A DNA stretch of 64,000 nucleotides. It comes from Malus domestica (taxonomy: Eukaryota; Streptophyta; Magnoliopsida; Rosales; Rosaceae). Below are positions 45,752 to 57,433 of the stretch, in pieces. Positions within the stretch are counted from its first letter, which is position 1, and each line of letters opens with the position of its first letter. The notes below the pieces were generated by a model. That model was not told where the DNA came from. It saw nothing but the letters and a program-made list of their open reading frames with translations, and did no database searches. The position numbers and the translations under genes are program-made. Location: the NCBI RefSeq assembly GCF_042453785.1, contig NC_091666.1, positions 27,610,501-27,674,500 of the forward strand, given 5' to 3'.

Positions 45752-47639
45752 GATCCTGCTATCGCTGCCTGAGTAATCGGTTGTTCAAACTTAATATTTA
45801 GTTATGTAAAGCCATTATCCCTTCGGTTTTCTTGTTGTAATCCATGTTTCCCTATAAAAATAAGGCTCTTCATTTGTGCTTCAAATAAACCATGTATGTT
45901 ATGAATAATTTAATCAGTACTGCAAAGGGCACACAAACTTTCATTTTACGTCGAGAAATACAAAGGTTCCCTTGATTCTACTTCTTTTGCCCATGAATAA
46001 TCTGCTGGTATGCCTAACTGCATATAAATGGAGAGTCGGTCATGTAAATTCTCGCTTGAGCACGCAGTCCAATCAAACAGCTAAGGTCTTCTGACCAAAC
46101 AATCTCCAGTAACTAGATATTAAAACCCGAATAATGCAGGACTAAATTATCACAAACCCCCCAACCTGCTGATCAATGTCACTGCGATCTGGTACAACGA
46201 TAATGAAAGCCTTGTGAAAGATAATGTGCAACACAACACTATCTGTGCTTCCCAATCTTACATCTCTTCTCTAATTACCAGCCTAAATTTTAGTAAGTGC
46301 ACAGTTGTTGCTTAGCTGTGGGTTTTCGTTACTCTATTCTATTGGAAACACCATATCCTTGCGCGCAATGGCTGTAATCAGCATTATGTTTGTATCTATT
46401 CCACCTCCAGTACAAATTATTGGTTTGTTTTTCGTTTCAGACGTCAAGTCTAGGTTTGAATTTCCTTGAACAAGCATGTAACTTTATACCTCTATCTCAT
46501 CAAGCTCAATCTAGGATAAGGTAAGTGATAGGTTGCAGGTGAAGTTGCAAAGATGATGAAGACTCAATGTTTGCTCCCTAAATTCGCCATGGGCCTCGCG
46601 GGCATGCCAGGAATTTACTCAAACATGAAATTGGCAGGTGCGAGCGTGCCACTATTAGATGCCGCTAGTAGACGGGTTTTGAATGATTGAGGTTGCGCCT
46701 GAGTTCAACTTCAAACCAAGAGATTGTGTCATTGAGTGAGAGTGGCTCAAATCAAGGTTCTTTGTTTGCCTTAAAGATAAGGACTTTACTTATATGGAGA
46801 AATGTAATAACAAGTAAATGACAAGGTTGCTAGAAGTGTGAATGACTGAGGAAAGTAAATGATTGGTGTTGTACATAAACTACAAATGAGATCGATACTA
46901 CTAGTGAGCAGCAGAGCTAATAAACAAGGAAAGTAAAGGATGTTTGGCTAAAGCTAAATGTCTACAAGGAAGCTAAGGAGCTGATTTGAGTAAGTTGATT
47001 TGATTGGTTGTTTGAGTGTCCATAATCCTTCTGTCTTTGCTTCTTTATATAGAGATCTGAAAGAGTCCCCTTGCTGAGAACAATGAACTTACCCGAAAGA
47101 AGCTTGGCCAGCTTGCATTGTGAAATAATATTAAAAGGGGAACTTGCATTTCCACCACATGTTTTCACCACTTGTAATAAAACTATTAATTAAAAGAAGC
47201 AAATTAGCCTCTTTCACCATGTATCATCTGTCAGAATGTCTGTGTCTTCCCATCCACTTGCATTAGGAAAACATGCAATTGTTGTTTAAACAAATCTCTT
47301 GGCAAACCTCCATCGCCCAAACAAATGGGAAAAGCAATATTATAATGTCAAATAACTCCACTTGCAGCCAAATATCTTTCCAAGTTAGCATTCTTGCACA
47401 TTAATCCTCCAAATGTCATATTTTACCCAAATGGCCCAAATAAGTGAAATGATGCACATTTTAGGTGCAAACACTCAAGCCATCATAGATCACACAGGTT
47501 TGGATCATGCATTACATATTACACTGCATCTTTGTGGCTCCTGTCTAGTAAAGTTTTGCCTAGTCATGTCTGTGCGCGTGCACTATTAACATCTACACAT
47601 GATATGTCATATGCACTAGATGTGTCATCATAATTATGA
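45752..47639. other. GH1 3' flank and long spacer
   Basis: Homology to the flank of the GH1 pseudogene continues to about 46010 ('ctacttcttttgccca' in both), then stops. From there to 47.6 kb I recognise no gene, RNA or complete element. Short frames such as 46962-47171 have no support. Confidence 0.5.
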
Positions 47640-47803
47640 GCTGTCTGCCACATAGTACTATCACCTAGTGGTATTTCTTTTCATTTATAAGAGAGTTCTT
47701 AGGTTCGATTTTCATCAAAGACGAATTTGAGCAACATTATTGCTAGCCCATTGTCAGACTTAGTTTACCAGTATAGATAATATCGTTTGTTTAGAAGAAA
47801 AAA
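47640..47803 (+). mobile_element. Possible tRNA-derived SINE
   Basis: A box-A-like 'cctagtggtat' (47662-47672) and a box-B-like GGTTCGATT (47703-47711) are spaced as in RNA polymerase III promoters. The segment ends in an A-run and is flanked by aattatga at 47632-47639 and 47804-47811, an 8-bp target duplication. Box A is further from the 5' end than usual, so the exact start may be wrong. Confidence 0.45.
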
Positions 47804-48123
47804 AATTATGATCATTAGTTATAATTGCACAGAAACACCTACTATTTTAACATGTGATTATTAGTTATAATTATCGTTATCACAATCGATCAAGTCCAAT
47901 TAGAGTTCCAGTATGCTTCCACTTGAACATTACCTAATTGTGTTCACGAATATAATTTCGTAATTAGAGTTAAATCCTAAGTGATCACATGAGTCAATAA
48001 AACTCGATCAAAACCCCCTACCTCCCAAGATTAATTTACGAAACTAAACTTTTAAAAAAATAATATACTCACAATCGATGCAGGCACTCTGAAATTACAA
48101 AAATTAATCAAACATGAAGAGAG

Positions 48124-48188
48124 TGGGCCGAGGAAAACCCAGCCCACAATAACCAGAACTAAAGGCCATCAAAGTTGTAATAGGCCCA
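48124..48188. promoter_or_regulatory. Cluster of site II (TGGGCC/T) elements upstream of MPC1
   Basis: TGGGCC at 48124-48129, AGCCCA at 48141-48146 and GGCCCA at 48183-48188. Site II motifs, bound by TCP factors, are typical of plant promoters for mitochondrial and ribosomal proteins. They lie about 250-300 bp before the apparent MPC1 leader exon. Confidence 0.5.
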
Positions 48189-48399
48189 AAAAATACAACC
48201 CTGTTAACCACTTGCGAAGTCAATGGACACTTTTCAACACAGAAATGCAGGAAGAGGGTGGGTACAGTGGTTTTGGGTACATAAGATTTGGACCCAATAG
48301 TTTGACCAACCTTACACGTGTTCAAATAGCATTGGGGATAATATTGTTGGTCCGCCGCCGATCCGAGTTCACTCAACTATTTCTACTTGGTGAGCTTCC

Positions 48400-49279
48400 C
48401 GGGAGCTGGTACCGCCCCACAAACGCTGCCCCTCCGAGAAAGTCAGAGACTTTTCCCTGTAAATTAAACGCCGATCGTCCCCAATTGGAGTTCTCCGGTA
48501 AGGTACGTCTCTCATGCATATCATGGCGGACATACATCATATATTGACCCGTCTGAATTTGGGCGTTTTGGAATTAGGGCTTAGGAGAAAGGTCTGGATT
48601 TGATCAGATTTATTATCAGAAAATTGAATTATTTTTTATTTTTGTGTTTTTAATTCTGACAAAAAAAAAAAAATTGGGAACCCTAATATTTGAATGACCA
48701 AATCACAATACTTTCGATTCCGAAAATGCACACTGACAATTATAAATTGGAATTTAGTAGTTGGAATTTTGATAAGTTAATTGAGCTCTTGGTAATTAGT
48801 AATAATCTAATCTGGGAAGGATTATTGATAATGAATTAGTTTATCTTGTTTTATTCTTGTCATTTCAGAATTGCCTGTTTGTTACTGCTGTCTGCTAATT
48901 GGTGTAGGTAAGGTTGAGGAGCAAGTTTGATCATTTAAAACGATTTTTCTAAAACCATTGACGATAAGAACATGTAAGTGCGTTAAATCGTGTAAAGGGG
49001 ATTTACAACGATTGGTTATTCGTTGCTGACTGACAAGTTTGTTAGTAGGTTTGGCAGCTTGACTTCTAATCGTTATGTTCGGATTTTAGTATTTTATCGA
49101 GCGCAGTGGCGTTATAGGATTCATATAGCCGACCCCACTTAGTGGGATAAAGCTTTGCTTTCGTTGTTGCATCTTGTCGCGTTATGTCGTTGTTGAGTTG
49201 TCTTTAATCACCCTTAATCTTTCAATCGTATTGATGTTTTTTCTGACTTACCAGAGATTCTAAGCGGTAGATATCACAT
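48400..49279 (+). other. Probable 5' leader exons and introns of MPC1
   Basis: A GC-richer segment ending 'ggagttctccg' followed by gtaag (about 48500) looks like a leader exon with a splice donor. A later segment about 48870-48910 ends at another GTAAG. The coding ATG is at 49280. Boundaries are guesses without transcripts. Confidence 0.4.
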
Positions 49280-49965
49280 ATGGCTTCATTCCGAGCATTC
49301 TTGAACAGTCCAGTTGGTCCGAAAACAACTCACTTTTGGGGACCTGTTGCAAACTGGGGATTCGTTGCCGCTGTATGTTTCTCTGCCTTGATTTCTAGTA
49401 TATAAGAATGTATTTGAATTCAAATGCAGTTTCATGCTTTTTAACTAATCTTCATCATAATGGGTTTGATTTAACAGGGATTGGCGGATATGAACAAACC
49501 TCCAGAAATGATTTCTGGCAATATGACAGCAGGTCCAATATAACTGTATTTGAAGGATGTAAATTAGTTTTAGTATATACTATGTGGCAGGATAATAACC
49601 ACGTTTTGAATCTGTTTCTGCAGCAATGTGCGTTTATTCAGCGTTGTTTATGAGATTCGCATGGATGGTACAGCCTCGGAACTATCTGCTTTTGGCATGC
49701 CATGTCTCAAATGAGACTGTCCAACTCTATCAGCTCTCTCGCTGGGCGAGGGGTCAGGGGTAAGCGATCTGTTTTCGGCAACAATTTCAGAAAACTAAAA
49801 GTAAATAGTAAATTTAGTTGAGTTGTCAGTTTTCATAACTGACCTTTGTCAAAGTGAGTGGGCCGAAAACATTTAATCGTGCAATTTGCCGGGAGATTTA
49901 TTCTTATTTACTTGCTTTGTCATAGGTACTTAGCCCCGAAGAAAGATGAAGCTGCAACCGAGTAA
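49280..49965 (+). CDS. MPC1: Mitochondrial pyruvate carrier 1, 107 aa, four coding exons
   Basis: Coding exons 49280-49372, 49478-49532, 49624-49759, 49926-49965 (324 nt, in phase). The protein starts [20 protein letters not shown] and includes [42 protein letters not shown] and [11 protein letters not shown], the conserved MPC family words, with two to three short hydrophobic membrane segments. MPC1 pairs with another MPC subunit in the inner mitochondrial membrane to import cytosolic pyruvate. Length matches the plant family (about 105-110 aa). One intron has a less usual donor (GTCCAA after exon 2) which should be checked against RNA. It runs toward WDR74 on the other strand. Site II motifs upstream fit a mitochondrial housekeeping gene. 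Confidence 0.93.
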
Positions 49966-50523
49966 CTTGCTGCGTCTTTTCATTCCCTGCTCGTTCATTG
50001 TTTTAGTTGCGAATTTTACCGAAAACAGTGTTGATCTTGTGCGAGGCGCGTGTGATAAAATTTGCTTTTGATGTTAACTGAGCTATCAATCTCAGCAGAA
50101 CAAGTGCTCTTGTCATCCATTTTCATTCAATGTCATGCACTTCTTTTTGTTCATAAATGTTGGTTTTTCGTCAATTGTGTAGAAGAGGTAAATCTGGAAC
50201 GAGTTTGGGCGAGAAGACGCTCGGGAGTAATTCGGAATGTATCCGCTTTCCGAAAGAGACCGAAAACTTGCACTCTAATTTCCCCAAGATGTGTTGAAGC
50301 AATAATCTTTGGATTACAAAAACTAATTTCACTTTCAGTTCAACACCAACGGATTAAATAGTACAGCTATCCGATTTCCGAGAGATGCAATTTACAATGC
50401 TGCTAAAGTTTTCCTATCAAAAATTTGTCAGGGAGCAATTGCCTTGCCCCATCGGCATGTTTGGCCCTGGGTCTCTGCCCAGTTACTTGAGCATATGCTC
50501 CATCCTTTGGCCCCCCGTCGGGA
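49966..50523. other. Convergent 3' region between MPC1 and WDR74
   Basis: Holds both 3' untranslated regions. No separate gene; the open frame at 50062-50361 has no recognisable domain. Confidence 0.55.
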
Positions 50524-53500
50524 TCACGATAATTCATCAACATCTTCCCGTTTTAACCTTTTGCTACTTTTTTTGGATTTCAGTTTCTTGCCTCCATCTT
50601 CTTCACAAGCTTCATTGTTTCCACTTTTTGCTTTAGCTTCCTTCTTGTTTCCTTTCTTTTCCTTGGATTTCTTCCTTTTCACGGGTGGTGTTTCGTCCTC
50701 ATCCCTCTCAGCCGCAATATGCTCTCCATGCAGCAGCCGATTGGCTGGGGGATTGACAACTTCTGCTTCTGCAGAATAGAAAGGAAAACTTGCAGCTAAA
50801 GTTTTGGGGAATGATTACATGATAGCACAACTTGCAGAAATAGGAAACAGAAAAACTGACCTTCATCGGCAAAATTGGAATAAAAAAGAACGTTTGACAG
50901 AGGCTGCTTCATGTAAACCTGCAACATTTCAACGAGAACAATTGATCTAAAAGAATGGGAAAGTTGCAGCATACATCATTGTTACACCACTACACATGAA
51001 ACCATGAAAATTAGGGAATTTTAGCCAACGTTTGTCACTTTTGACAATCCGGCAAAAGCTAAGGTGAAAGCACTAAAATACCCTAGACATCTAAATCCGG
51101 ACCTAACCACATCTCCCCCACTTCATACGTGGTAAGCTTCAACCAATCACAAGTTCAGAAGTCTTTGAGAAGCCGTGCTTCCCTAGTACTCGTGATCCCA
51201 ACCAAGATCTTATATAAGTCTGAACAACAAGAACTGTTATGTCCTTGAAAATTCAGTTCCATTGTTCATGAAGTTATAGGTAGTGTCCAGATCTGGGGAA
51301 TTTAACTTGATAATAAAACGATTCGCTACTTATTGTATTTCTGTATAATTTGAGTTATGTTAGGCACTGGGGTTTGAGAAGTGACCAATCTAAGTGCCAT
51401 GACCCAATTGTATACGAAAGTATTGGATCCGAACAAATCAATAAACTATGGTCAGAATTTTTCCATGCCTCCCTCTTCTCTGGCATAGGAGATGGCAAAT
51501 GGGGAAAGGATTCTTAAGTTATAAGAGAGTTCAAAGAGCGATGAGGGGGAGCTGACACCGACTGATGAGAAACTATGTTTGAGTTATTAAGGATACTATG
51601 TTATTTCCACATACATTCTTCGCTATAATTATCAAAAGTACAAAAGATTAGCTAAAATTCCATATAGAGCCAAATTTGGGCTTTTTGCTCAATGTAACTC
51701 TAAACAATCAGGCCGGCTGGTCAATAGCCTGCTTATATAACTCAAACAATAAAGTGCAATAGCATACCGCAGAGAGTAGTTGCCAAGTCTTCACATTCCA
51801 AAGCCGTAGATAGCTATCCAATCCTAGAAGGAAAGAACTTATGGTCAGTGATACATAGAGAACAAATTTGGTTTCCAAACCCCTACTACCTTTACCAATA
51901 AAGCTTTAGAGGGGGAGAGAGAGGACTAGTATTGAACAAAAATTTTAAATATTGAAAACAAAAGGCATGCACTCACCACATGATGCTATCACTGGATAGT
52001 CTGGGTGCCTTGCTATGGACCTTATACTACCTGAACACTTCCCCAAAAAGCATCCTAACAATTTCCCTGTTGTAAAACACAGGATTAAAGAAAAGACAGA
52101 TTACAAAGTAACATAAACAACATCGCGGCATACTATCTTTATCTGGTTCAAGAGGGGCAATACACAACCACTTTATCCCTATCGATAACATGAATAGTGT
52201 TCTCAAATCTTGCAAAGGGACCTCCATAGTGGACATGCCTGACACCAGCCGTTGATACACCAGTCGTTCCATAACTTAGGAAACAAGCATCATCCTCAAC
52301 AGATGGCTTTTTCTTCCCTAAGTAAGCTCTACAAATGGCTTTTAAATTTTTAATCATGCCTACATACATACCTCAGCTACTTTTTCCCATTCTATAGAAA
52401 AAAGATTTTGGTAACATACAAATTTTCAAAGAATTGATGAACAATTATAAGCGGGCCGCATGTCAGAAGTTCTTCGGCAGAACCACTGCCAGCCTAAGCA
52501 TAGTGAACTCAGCTTCAAGCATTATTATTAAATCTCAAAGCTCAGTCCATAGAAAATGTATCCCCTCTAAGTTTTTTCACATATACATAATTTTACCCGG
52601 CTTAACCTATTTCAACCGTAACTGAAGTTCCAAATTCCAGTTTAATCCCCATTGACCCCACCGCTTATCAAAATGTGCGAATAAAGCTCAACTCACCTGT
52701 GCGTATGTCAAAAGAAGCTAGGTCGCCAGATCCATTCCCTACATAGATTGTATAGCCATTTAGATCTTCCGCTACAGATTTAATAGCAGTCTCTCGGAAT
52801 TCAAATGATATGACAGGTCTTCGCTGCGCAGAAATGTCATAGAGACGAACCTGTCAAATAAAACCAGTCAGAAGGTGTCAGCAGAATCCTTTTCGGTTGT
52901 GCTACTAAGAGTATTCAAGAAACTGAACTTCTAAAATGAACAAACATTATACAAATCCAAGAACTCAAAGTTGTATTCGGTTTTTATAAAACCTATACTA
53001 TATTCTTAGTTTGCGCAGAAGTTTATCATCCGAAGTACATTAAAAAAAAAGGACTATTCCCCAGAAGTAGCTTATTTCCAACTGAAAACAACAAGACAAA
53101 ATCAATCCTACTGTAAGCAAATATTACCTCATGGCTGTTGGTGCCAGCAACAAATTTCCGATGATCATCTCTACTTAAAAATGTGGCAGATGTGAACCAA
53201 GTTGGGGTAAAGATACCAAGGGTGTTTTTAGGAGGCTGCTCAGGGTAAAAAAAGAATTAGAATAAATGCAGATCATACTGTTTGCAAAAGAAAATACATG
53301 TGTGTGCGCACATGTGTGCGTGTTAATTTCCTCAAGTCATAATCGTGCATGATAGAAATGCTCACAGGTTTTGCTGTCCAAATCTTGGCACAGCTGTCAA
53401 GATCCCAGACATTCATCTCAACATGCTTCCTGAGTTTGAAAATAATAACGTCACCACTTGAAAGACAAATATCCTAGTGATGATACTCTTTGTTTAATGA

Positions 53501-55498
53501 AATGTTAAGTAGATTTTGAAGCTCCTATGGTAAGTCCTTTTCCTTAATATGAGAACTCACCCTCCAAGTAAAAAGTAGTTTTCACTTCCATCTACTTTCG
53601 AACATAAGATATTTCCACCGGCACCCACACTCCATGTTCTTGAATATCCAGTAGAAGTAACATCTGCTGCTGGTTTAGTCAATTCAAAGGATCTTATGCT
53701 TGCACTTCCTTTTGTTGTACATGTAAGCAAAGTGAAAGACCTAACAGCATATAACAATTTTAAAAAATATTAGTAACTGTACGCACAGAGGGAACAATGC
53801 CACTGTTTTTAAACTAAAAACTTATGCAAGAATTAACATTGGCACCTCTCAAAGGTGTAAGCTTAAGACAACTTGGTTTTCAGGGGACACTTATCTAAGT
53901 TGGTATACATGCTAGCAATTAAACTTTAGACTGTAAATAAATAACTGAAGCATGCAAGGCAAATACACTGCATGTATGCTTTCCACAAAATGTGCTCTAG
54001 AAAGCACATCCCATACAATCTTAGTAATTGTACTGCACCAAAAACTGGTTAAAAAAGAGTGTTAAACGAATGAGTGAACCTAAAATTGAACACCCAACCA
54101 TACCAAATCTTATCCATCATAGGATGATTAAGTACCCTAACTTTATCAGAAATTGCAGCGATCAAAATCCGGTTTAGACAGTAAACCATGAAAGCACAGA
54201 AGGCATCTTACCTTGAAGCCAATTCCAAATTCTTTCTGGCAAGCAAATGTAATCCAGCAACAGGGTCATCTTCAGGTTGAACACCATTATTACTAGAATT
54301 GGTAACAGAGAAACGGAGATCTCCATTAAGAGGATTAAGAACTTCAATCTGTAAGACATGCAAGCACCTAATAGTTGTCATCGTGTAATTAATAAAACAA
54401 AAAGAAACGCGAATTGCTCCCACTTATTAATGTACTCACCGTCCCATTTCTCCTTGCAACAGCTAGCAACTGCAACATTGAAATAATGGAAAGTTTAATC
54501 GTTCAATCGTTTCACGCTTTTAACTCAAAAAGCAGAGCCAGACATACCCAGTTGAAACTACATTCCCAGGACACACATGAAATAATGGACAGTTTAATCG
54601 TTCAATCGTTTTGACAATTATCAGAAGCAAAGTGAGAGCCGCTGACAGCACAGCATCTCTTATAGTTTAATCTCCTCTCTCTCTCTTTCTCTCTCTCATA
54701 GTCATCAACTCTCCATTCATTCACTTCTCTCTCTCTCTCTCTCTCTCCCCTCTACTTCTCTTTCTTCATTTATCTGTCGCCCCACGCCCAACTACCCATC
54801 CACTCTTTCTGTCTTTTCTTTTCTCTCTGCCTGTCATTTCTTACAGGCGGCAGCAGTACTATTGCACTTGGGATGGGGATGATGATGATTCTACCCTCCT
54901 CCTCACCCTCCTTTTTTTTTTCTTTTTCTTTTTTTTTCTGTTTTGTGAACAAACGAATAAAAATCAAATTTCAAGGGTGTATCCCCCCTCTCTCTCGTCC
55001 ACCAAGAGGAAGAACATCCGCCTCCACCGCTTAATGTACCCAATGGACTTCACTGGGTACATGAATCAGCGGTGAACAATCGGAAGAAAGACAACATCTT
55101 TCAGCTCCGTCGAGGAACTGAGGAAAAACCCATTAAACTTATAACGCATTGCGATTAACCCTTTAGGATTATAACACAAAGAAACCATACCGGATCCGAC
55201 TTTCGGTCATCCAAAGAGGCGGCAAGCACGCCTTTCGACGAATCAAGGTCGCCCCACCTCTCAACCAACTTCGGTTCTGCCCTTCCTTGCTTACCCCGAG
55301 CTTCAATAACTGTAAACAACCAACGGCATAACTGAATTTTAGACTTTTATCAAAAGAATTAGCAGTTGATTTTTGTTTGGCCGAGAAATGGACAGTATAA
55401 GACAAGACAGAGATACCTTTGATGAGACCGAGCTCGTCGAAGGTTAGAGCTCGAAGTGGAGGGCAACCTGGGCACTCGAGTGTGGTCGTACGAGGCAT
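50524..55498 (-). CDS. WD repeat protein WDR74/NSA1-like, ribosome biogenesis, 12 exons, 440 aa
   Basis: Exons (high to low): 55498-55417, 55309-55191, 54469-54440, 54348-54212, 53740-53561, 53429-53366, 53235-53128, 52850-52697, 52066-51977, 51823-51768, 50918-50861, 50768-50524. They total 1,323 nt, all in phase. The start MPRTTTLECPGCPPLRALTF lies in exon 1. Seven-bladed WD40 features include VWDLDSCAKIW, VRLYDIS and LRLWNVKTW. The Lys-rich C-terminal tail (VKRKKSKEKKGNKKEA) looks nucleolar. Yeast Nsa1 and human WDR74 act in 60S pre-ribosome assembly, and the same role is inferred here. A telobox upstream fits co-regulation with ribosome genes. The identity rests on the overall order of words I recall, so the WD40 class is firm and the orthology slightly less so. 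Confidence 0.9.
54664..54760. repeat. CT-rich microsatellite in WDR74 intron 2
   Basis: Two (TC)n runs separated by about 30 bp, on the plus strand. Likely length-polymorphic. No effect on coding. Confidence 0.8.
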
Positions 55499-55547
55499 GT
55501 TTTGCTCAACTCTCACTCGCAGATATTGGGGAAGGAGAAAAACCCTT

Positions 55548-55555
55548 AAACCCTA
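55548..55555 (-). promoter_or_regulatory. Telobox upstream of WDR74
   Basis: AAACCCTA at 55548-55555, about 50 bp before the start codon, with a near-copy aaaaaccctt just beside it. Teloboxes mark promoters of plant translation and ribosome-biogenesis genes. Confidence 0.6.
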
Positions 55556-55803
55556 GCTCCCTCAAAAACGGTTATGAGCTTCGAGAAGTTAATTAGGTCC
55601 CTTGTTATTAGGTAATTATACTTATTTCCCATGGTTTACCCCTTTTTGTAATTTACTCCTTCTTGGCTAGTTTACCATTTTACCCTTTCTTAGTTGTGTT
55701 GGAATGAATTTTCCGATTCCGTCGTTAATTTTCAATCTAAACTTGGAAATTTCTGAATAATTGGAATAAAATTGGAAAACAATTAGAGATTTGTTTATAG
55801 AGT

Positions 55804-56109
55804 AGTACTAAGGAGACTAAATTTTACAAACTAAAAGAGATGAAAATTGATGATATGATTATGACTTAAGCGTAGATAAACGTGCTCATTTCTATTTATG
55901 ACACATCATTTAGTTTGCAAGCTTTGTGTACAAATTTAATCTCCCTAGCATTAACTAAATTTGTAGACTAAATGTGTAAACTAAATGACATGAAAGTCGA
56001 TGATTGTATTATTACATAAGTGTTATATAACATGTTTATTTCTTATTGATGACACATCATTTTGTTTTGCAAATTTATCAACAGATTTAGTCTCCCTAGC
56101 ATTACCCTT
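55804..56109. mobile_element. Two adjacent MITEs of the 'ctaaggagac' family
   Basis: Units about 55804-55954 and 55955-56109. Each opens with ctaa and carries 'aaactaaa(t/a)ga', 'gacacatcattt(t)agtttg' and a closing 'tctccctagcatta'. The second ends attaccc, the complement of the family's gggtaat start. Tandem or nested insertion. Confidence 0.75.
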
Positions 56110-56121
56110 TGTTTATATTTA

Positions 56122-56460
56122 GGGTAATGCTAAATAGACTAAGTGCTCGTTTGGATAGAGAAAATGTTTTTGGATTCCAAAAACACTTGAAGTGTTTTCT
56201 GCAAGAAGCACCAGTTATGTGCTTTTTCTATGGACTTTAAGTGTTTTTTCAGGATTTAATTGCATTTTTATTAAGAATTAGGTCAAAAAACATTTTCACT
56301 AAAAATGTTTTCAATCATTTTAAAAGTACATCCAAACGAATTCTAAATTTGCTAAACTAAACGATATATGGAAGTTGATAATTAACTCATTAATTAAGCA
56401 TTGACAAACATAATCATTCTTATTAATAATACATCATTTAATTTGTAAATTTTACAAAAA
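56122..56460. mobile_element. MITE of the same family, split by a second, different MITE
   Basis: The outer copy opens agggtaatgctaaatagacta at about 56121-56141 in pieces and resumes at 56341 with 'ctaaatttgctaaactaaac'. Between them, about 56144-56340, is an inner element with inverted ends (tgctcgtttggat and atccaaacga). So at least four MITEs are stacked in about 660 bp. Confidence 0.7.
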
Positions 56461-56648
56461 AAAAATTTATGCACCCTAACATTTCTCTTATATTTATATG
56501 GCAACCCCAAAAGAGTCAACGTCGGGATTTAATTTCGCATAAAATCCACGTATGCTCCACATTTCCTTACCTGAATTATTTGCTTCCCCAAACTCAAACT
56601 TTTTACAACCACAAAAGCAACCAACTAGGAAAAGGCCATCCCCAATTT

Positions 56649-57288
56649 GATGTCTCATTTGTCTCTTTCTTAATTATTTGACACATATCTATTAACTTAA
56701 CATCAAACTTAACACTGTTAACTTTTCATAAATTAATTAAAAAACTAAAAAATAAAAACCATTACTGGATAACCACCGACTGCAACTACACAACCCATCG
56801 CCGCCAACCACTGCAACCACGCCATTGCCGTCATCGCTGCTCCTCACAATTGGCTAAGATTTCTTTCCTTTCCTCTCTCTTCAAATTCCCGGTGATCGAT
56901 TCATCTCGTCAATACCTGTGAAGTGGGTATAGGAAAGAACCAAAGAATACCAATGGAGAGAGAGAAAGAGAATACTCACCTGATCTTGCCTCGCGGTTGG
57001 ATCAGAGAAGGAAGGAGGGATGTAGCTTGCAACTTTTGACTTGCGGGAGAGGTTCGAATTTTGAAATTGAAGGGAAGTTTGAGACCCTGCAATTTGATGG
57101 ATGCAGGGAGATTTGCAAAAACGATTGGGGGAGGCTGTTGGTAGGCGTATATGTCGTTTCGTTTTCTTTTCTTTTTTTTTCATTTTTCAATTTTAATTAA
57201 ATTTTATGCAAAAGTAACGGTGTGAAGTTTAAACTTAAGCAAATGACATGTGTCACGAAACTAAAAATGAGACACAAATGAGACACAT
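56649..57288. mobile_element. Inverted-repeat element with an exon-like core
   Basis: Arms of about 100 bp: 'gatgtctcatttgtctc', 'tgacacat' and 'aacttaa' on the left return inverted at 57185-57288. The core is GC-richer. On the minus strand it has a 64-nt intron-like piece (56979-56916) with GTGAGT donor and TTCACAG acceptor inside an open stretch reading PPSFSDPTARQDQ. This looks like captured gene sequence, as in Pack-MULEs, but I see no clean 9-bp target duplication and do not know the source gene. Confidence 0.5.
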
Positions 57289-57433
57289 AATTGCGGAAAG
57301 CAAACCCATACCCAACTAGGAAAAAGCCAAATCAAATACGTCAGACCCTTTCGTCTCCTGTCCCTTCGTTTTCGTCTTCCAACTTATAAGCACTTACAAC
57401 TTTCACGAAGCACGTCCAACTGAAGCTTCAACC

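Noticed and set aside
50385-50779. Plus-strand ORFs of 83 and 111 codons
   Set aside because: Antisense to the Lys-rich last exon of WDR74.
54770-54967. Lysine/glutamate-rich minus-strand ORF
   Set aside because: Low-complexity translation of a CT-rich tract in WDR74 intron 2.
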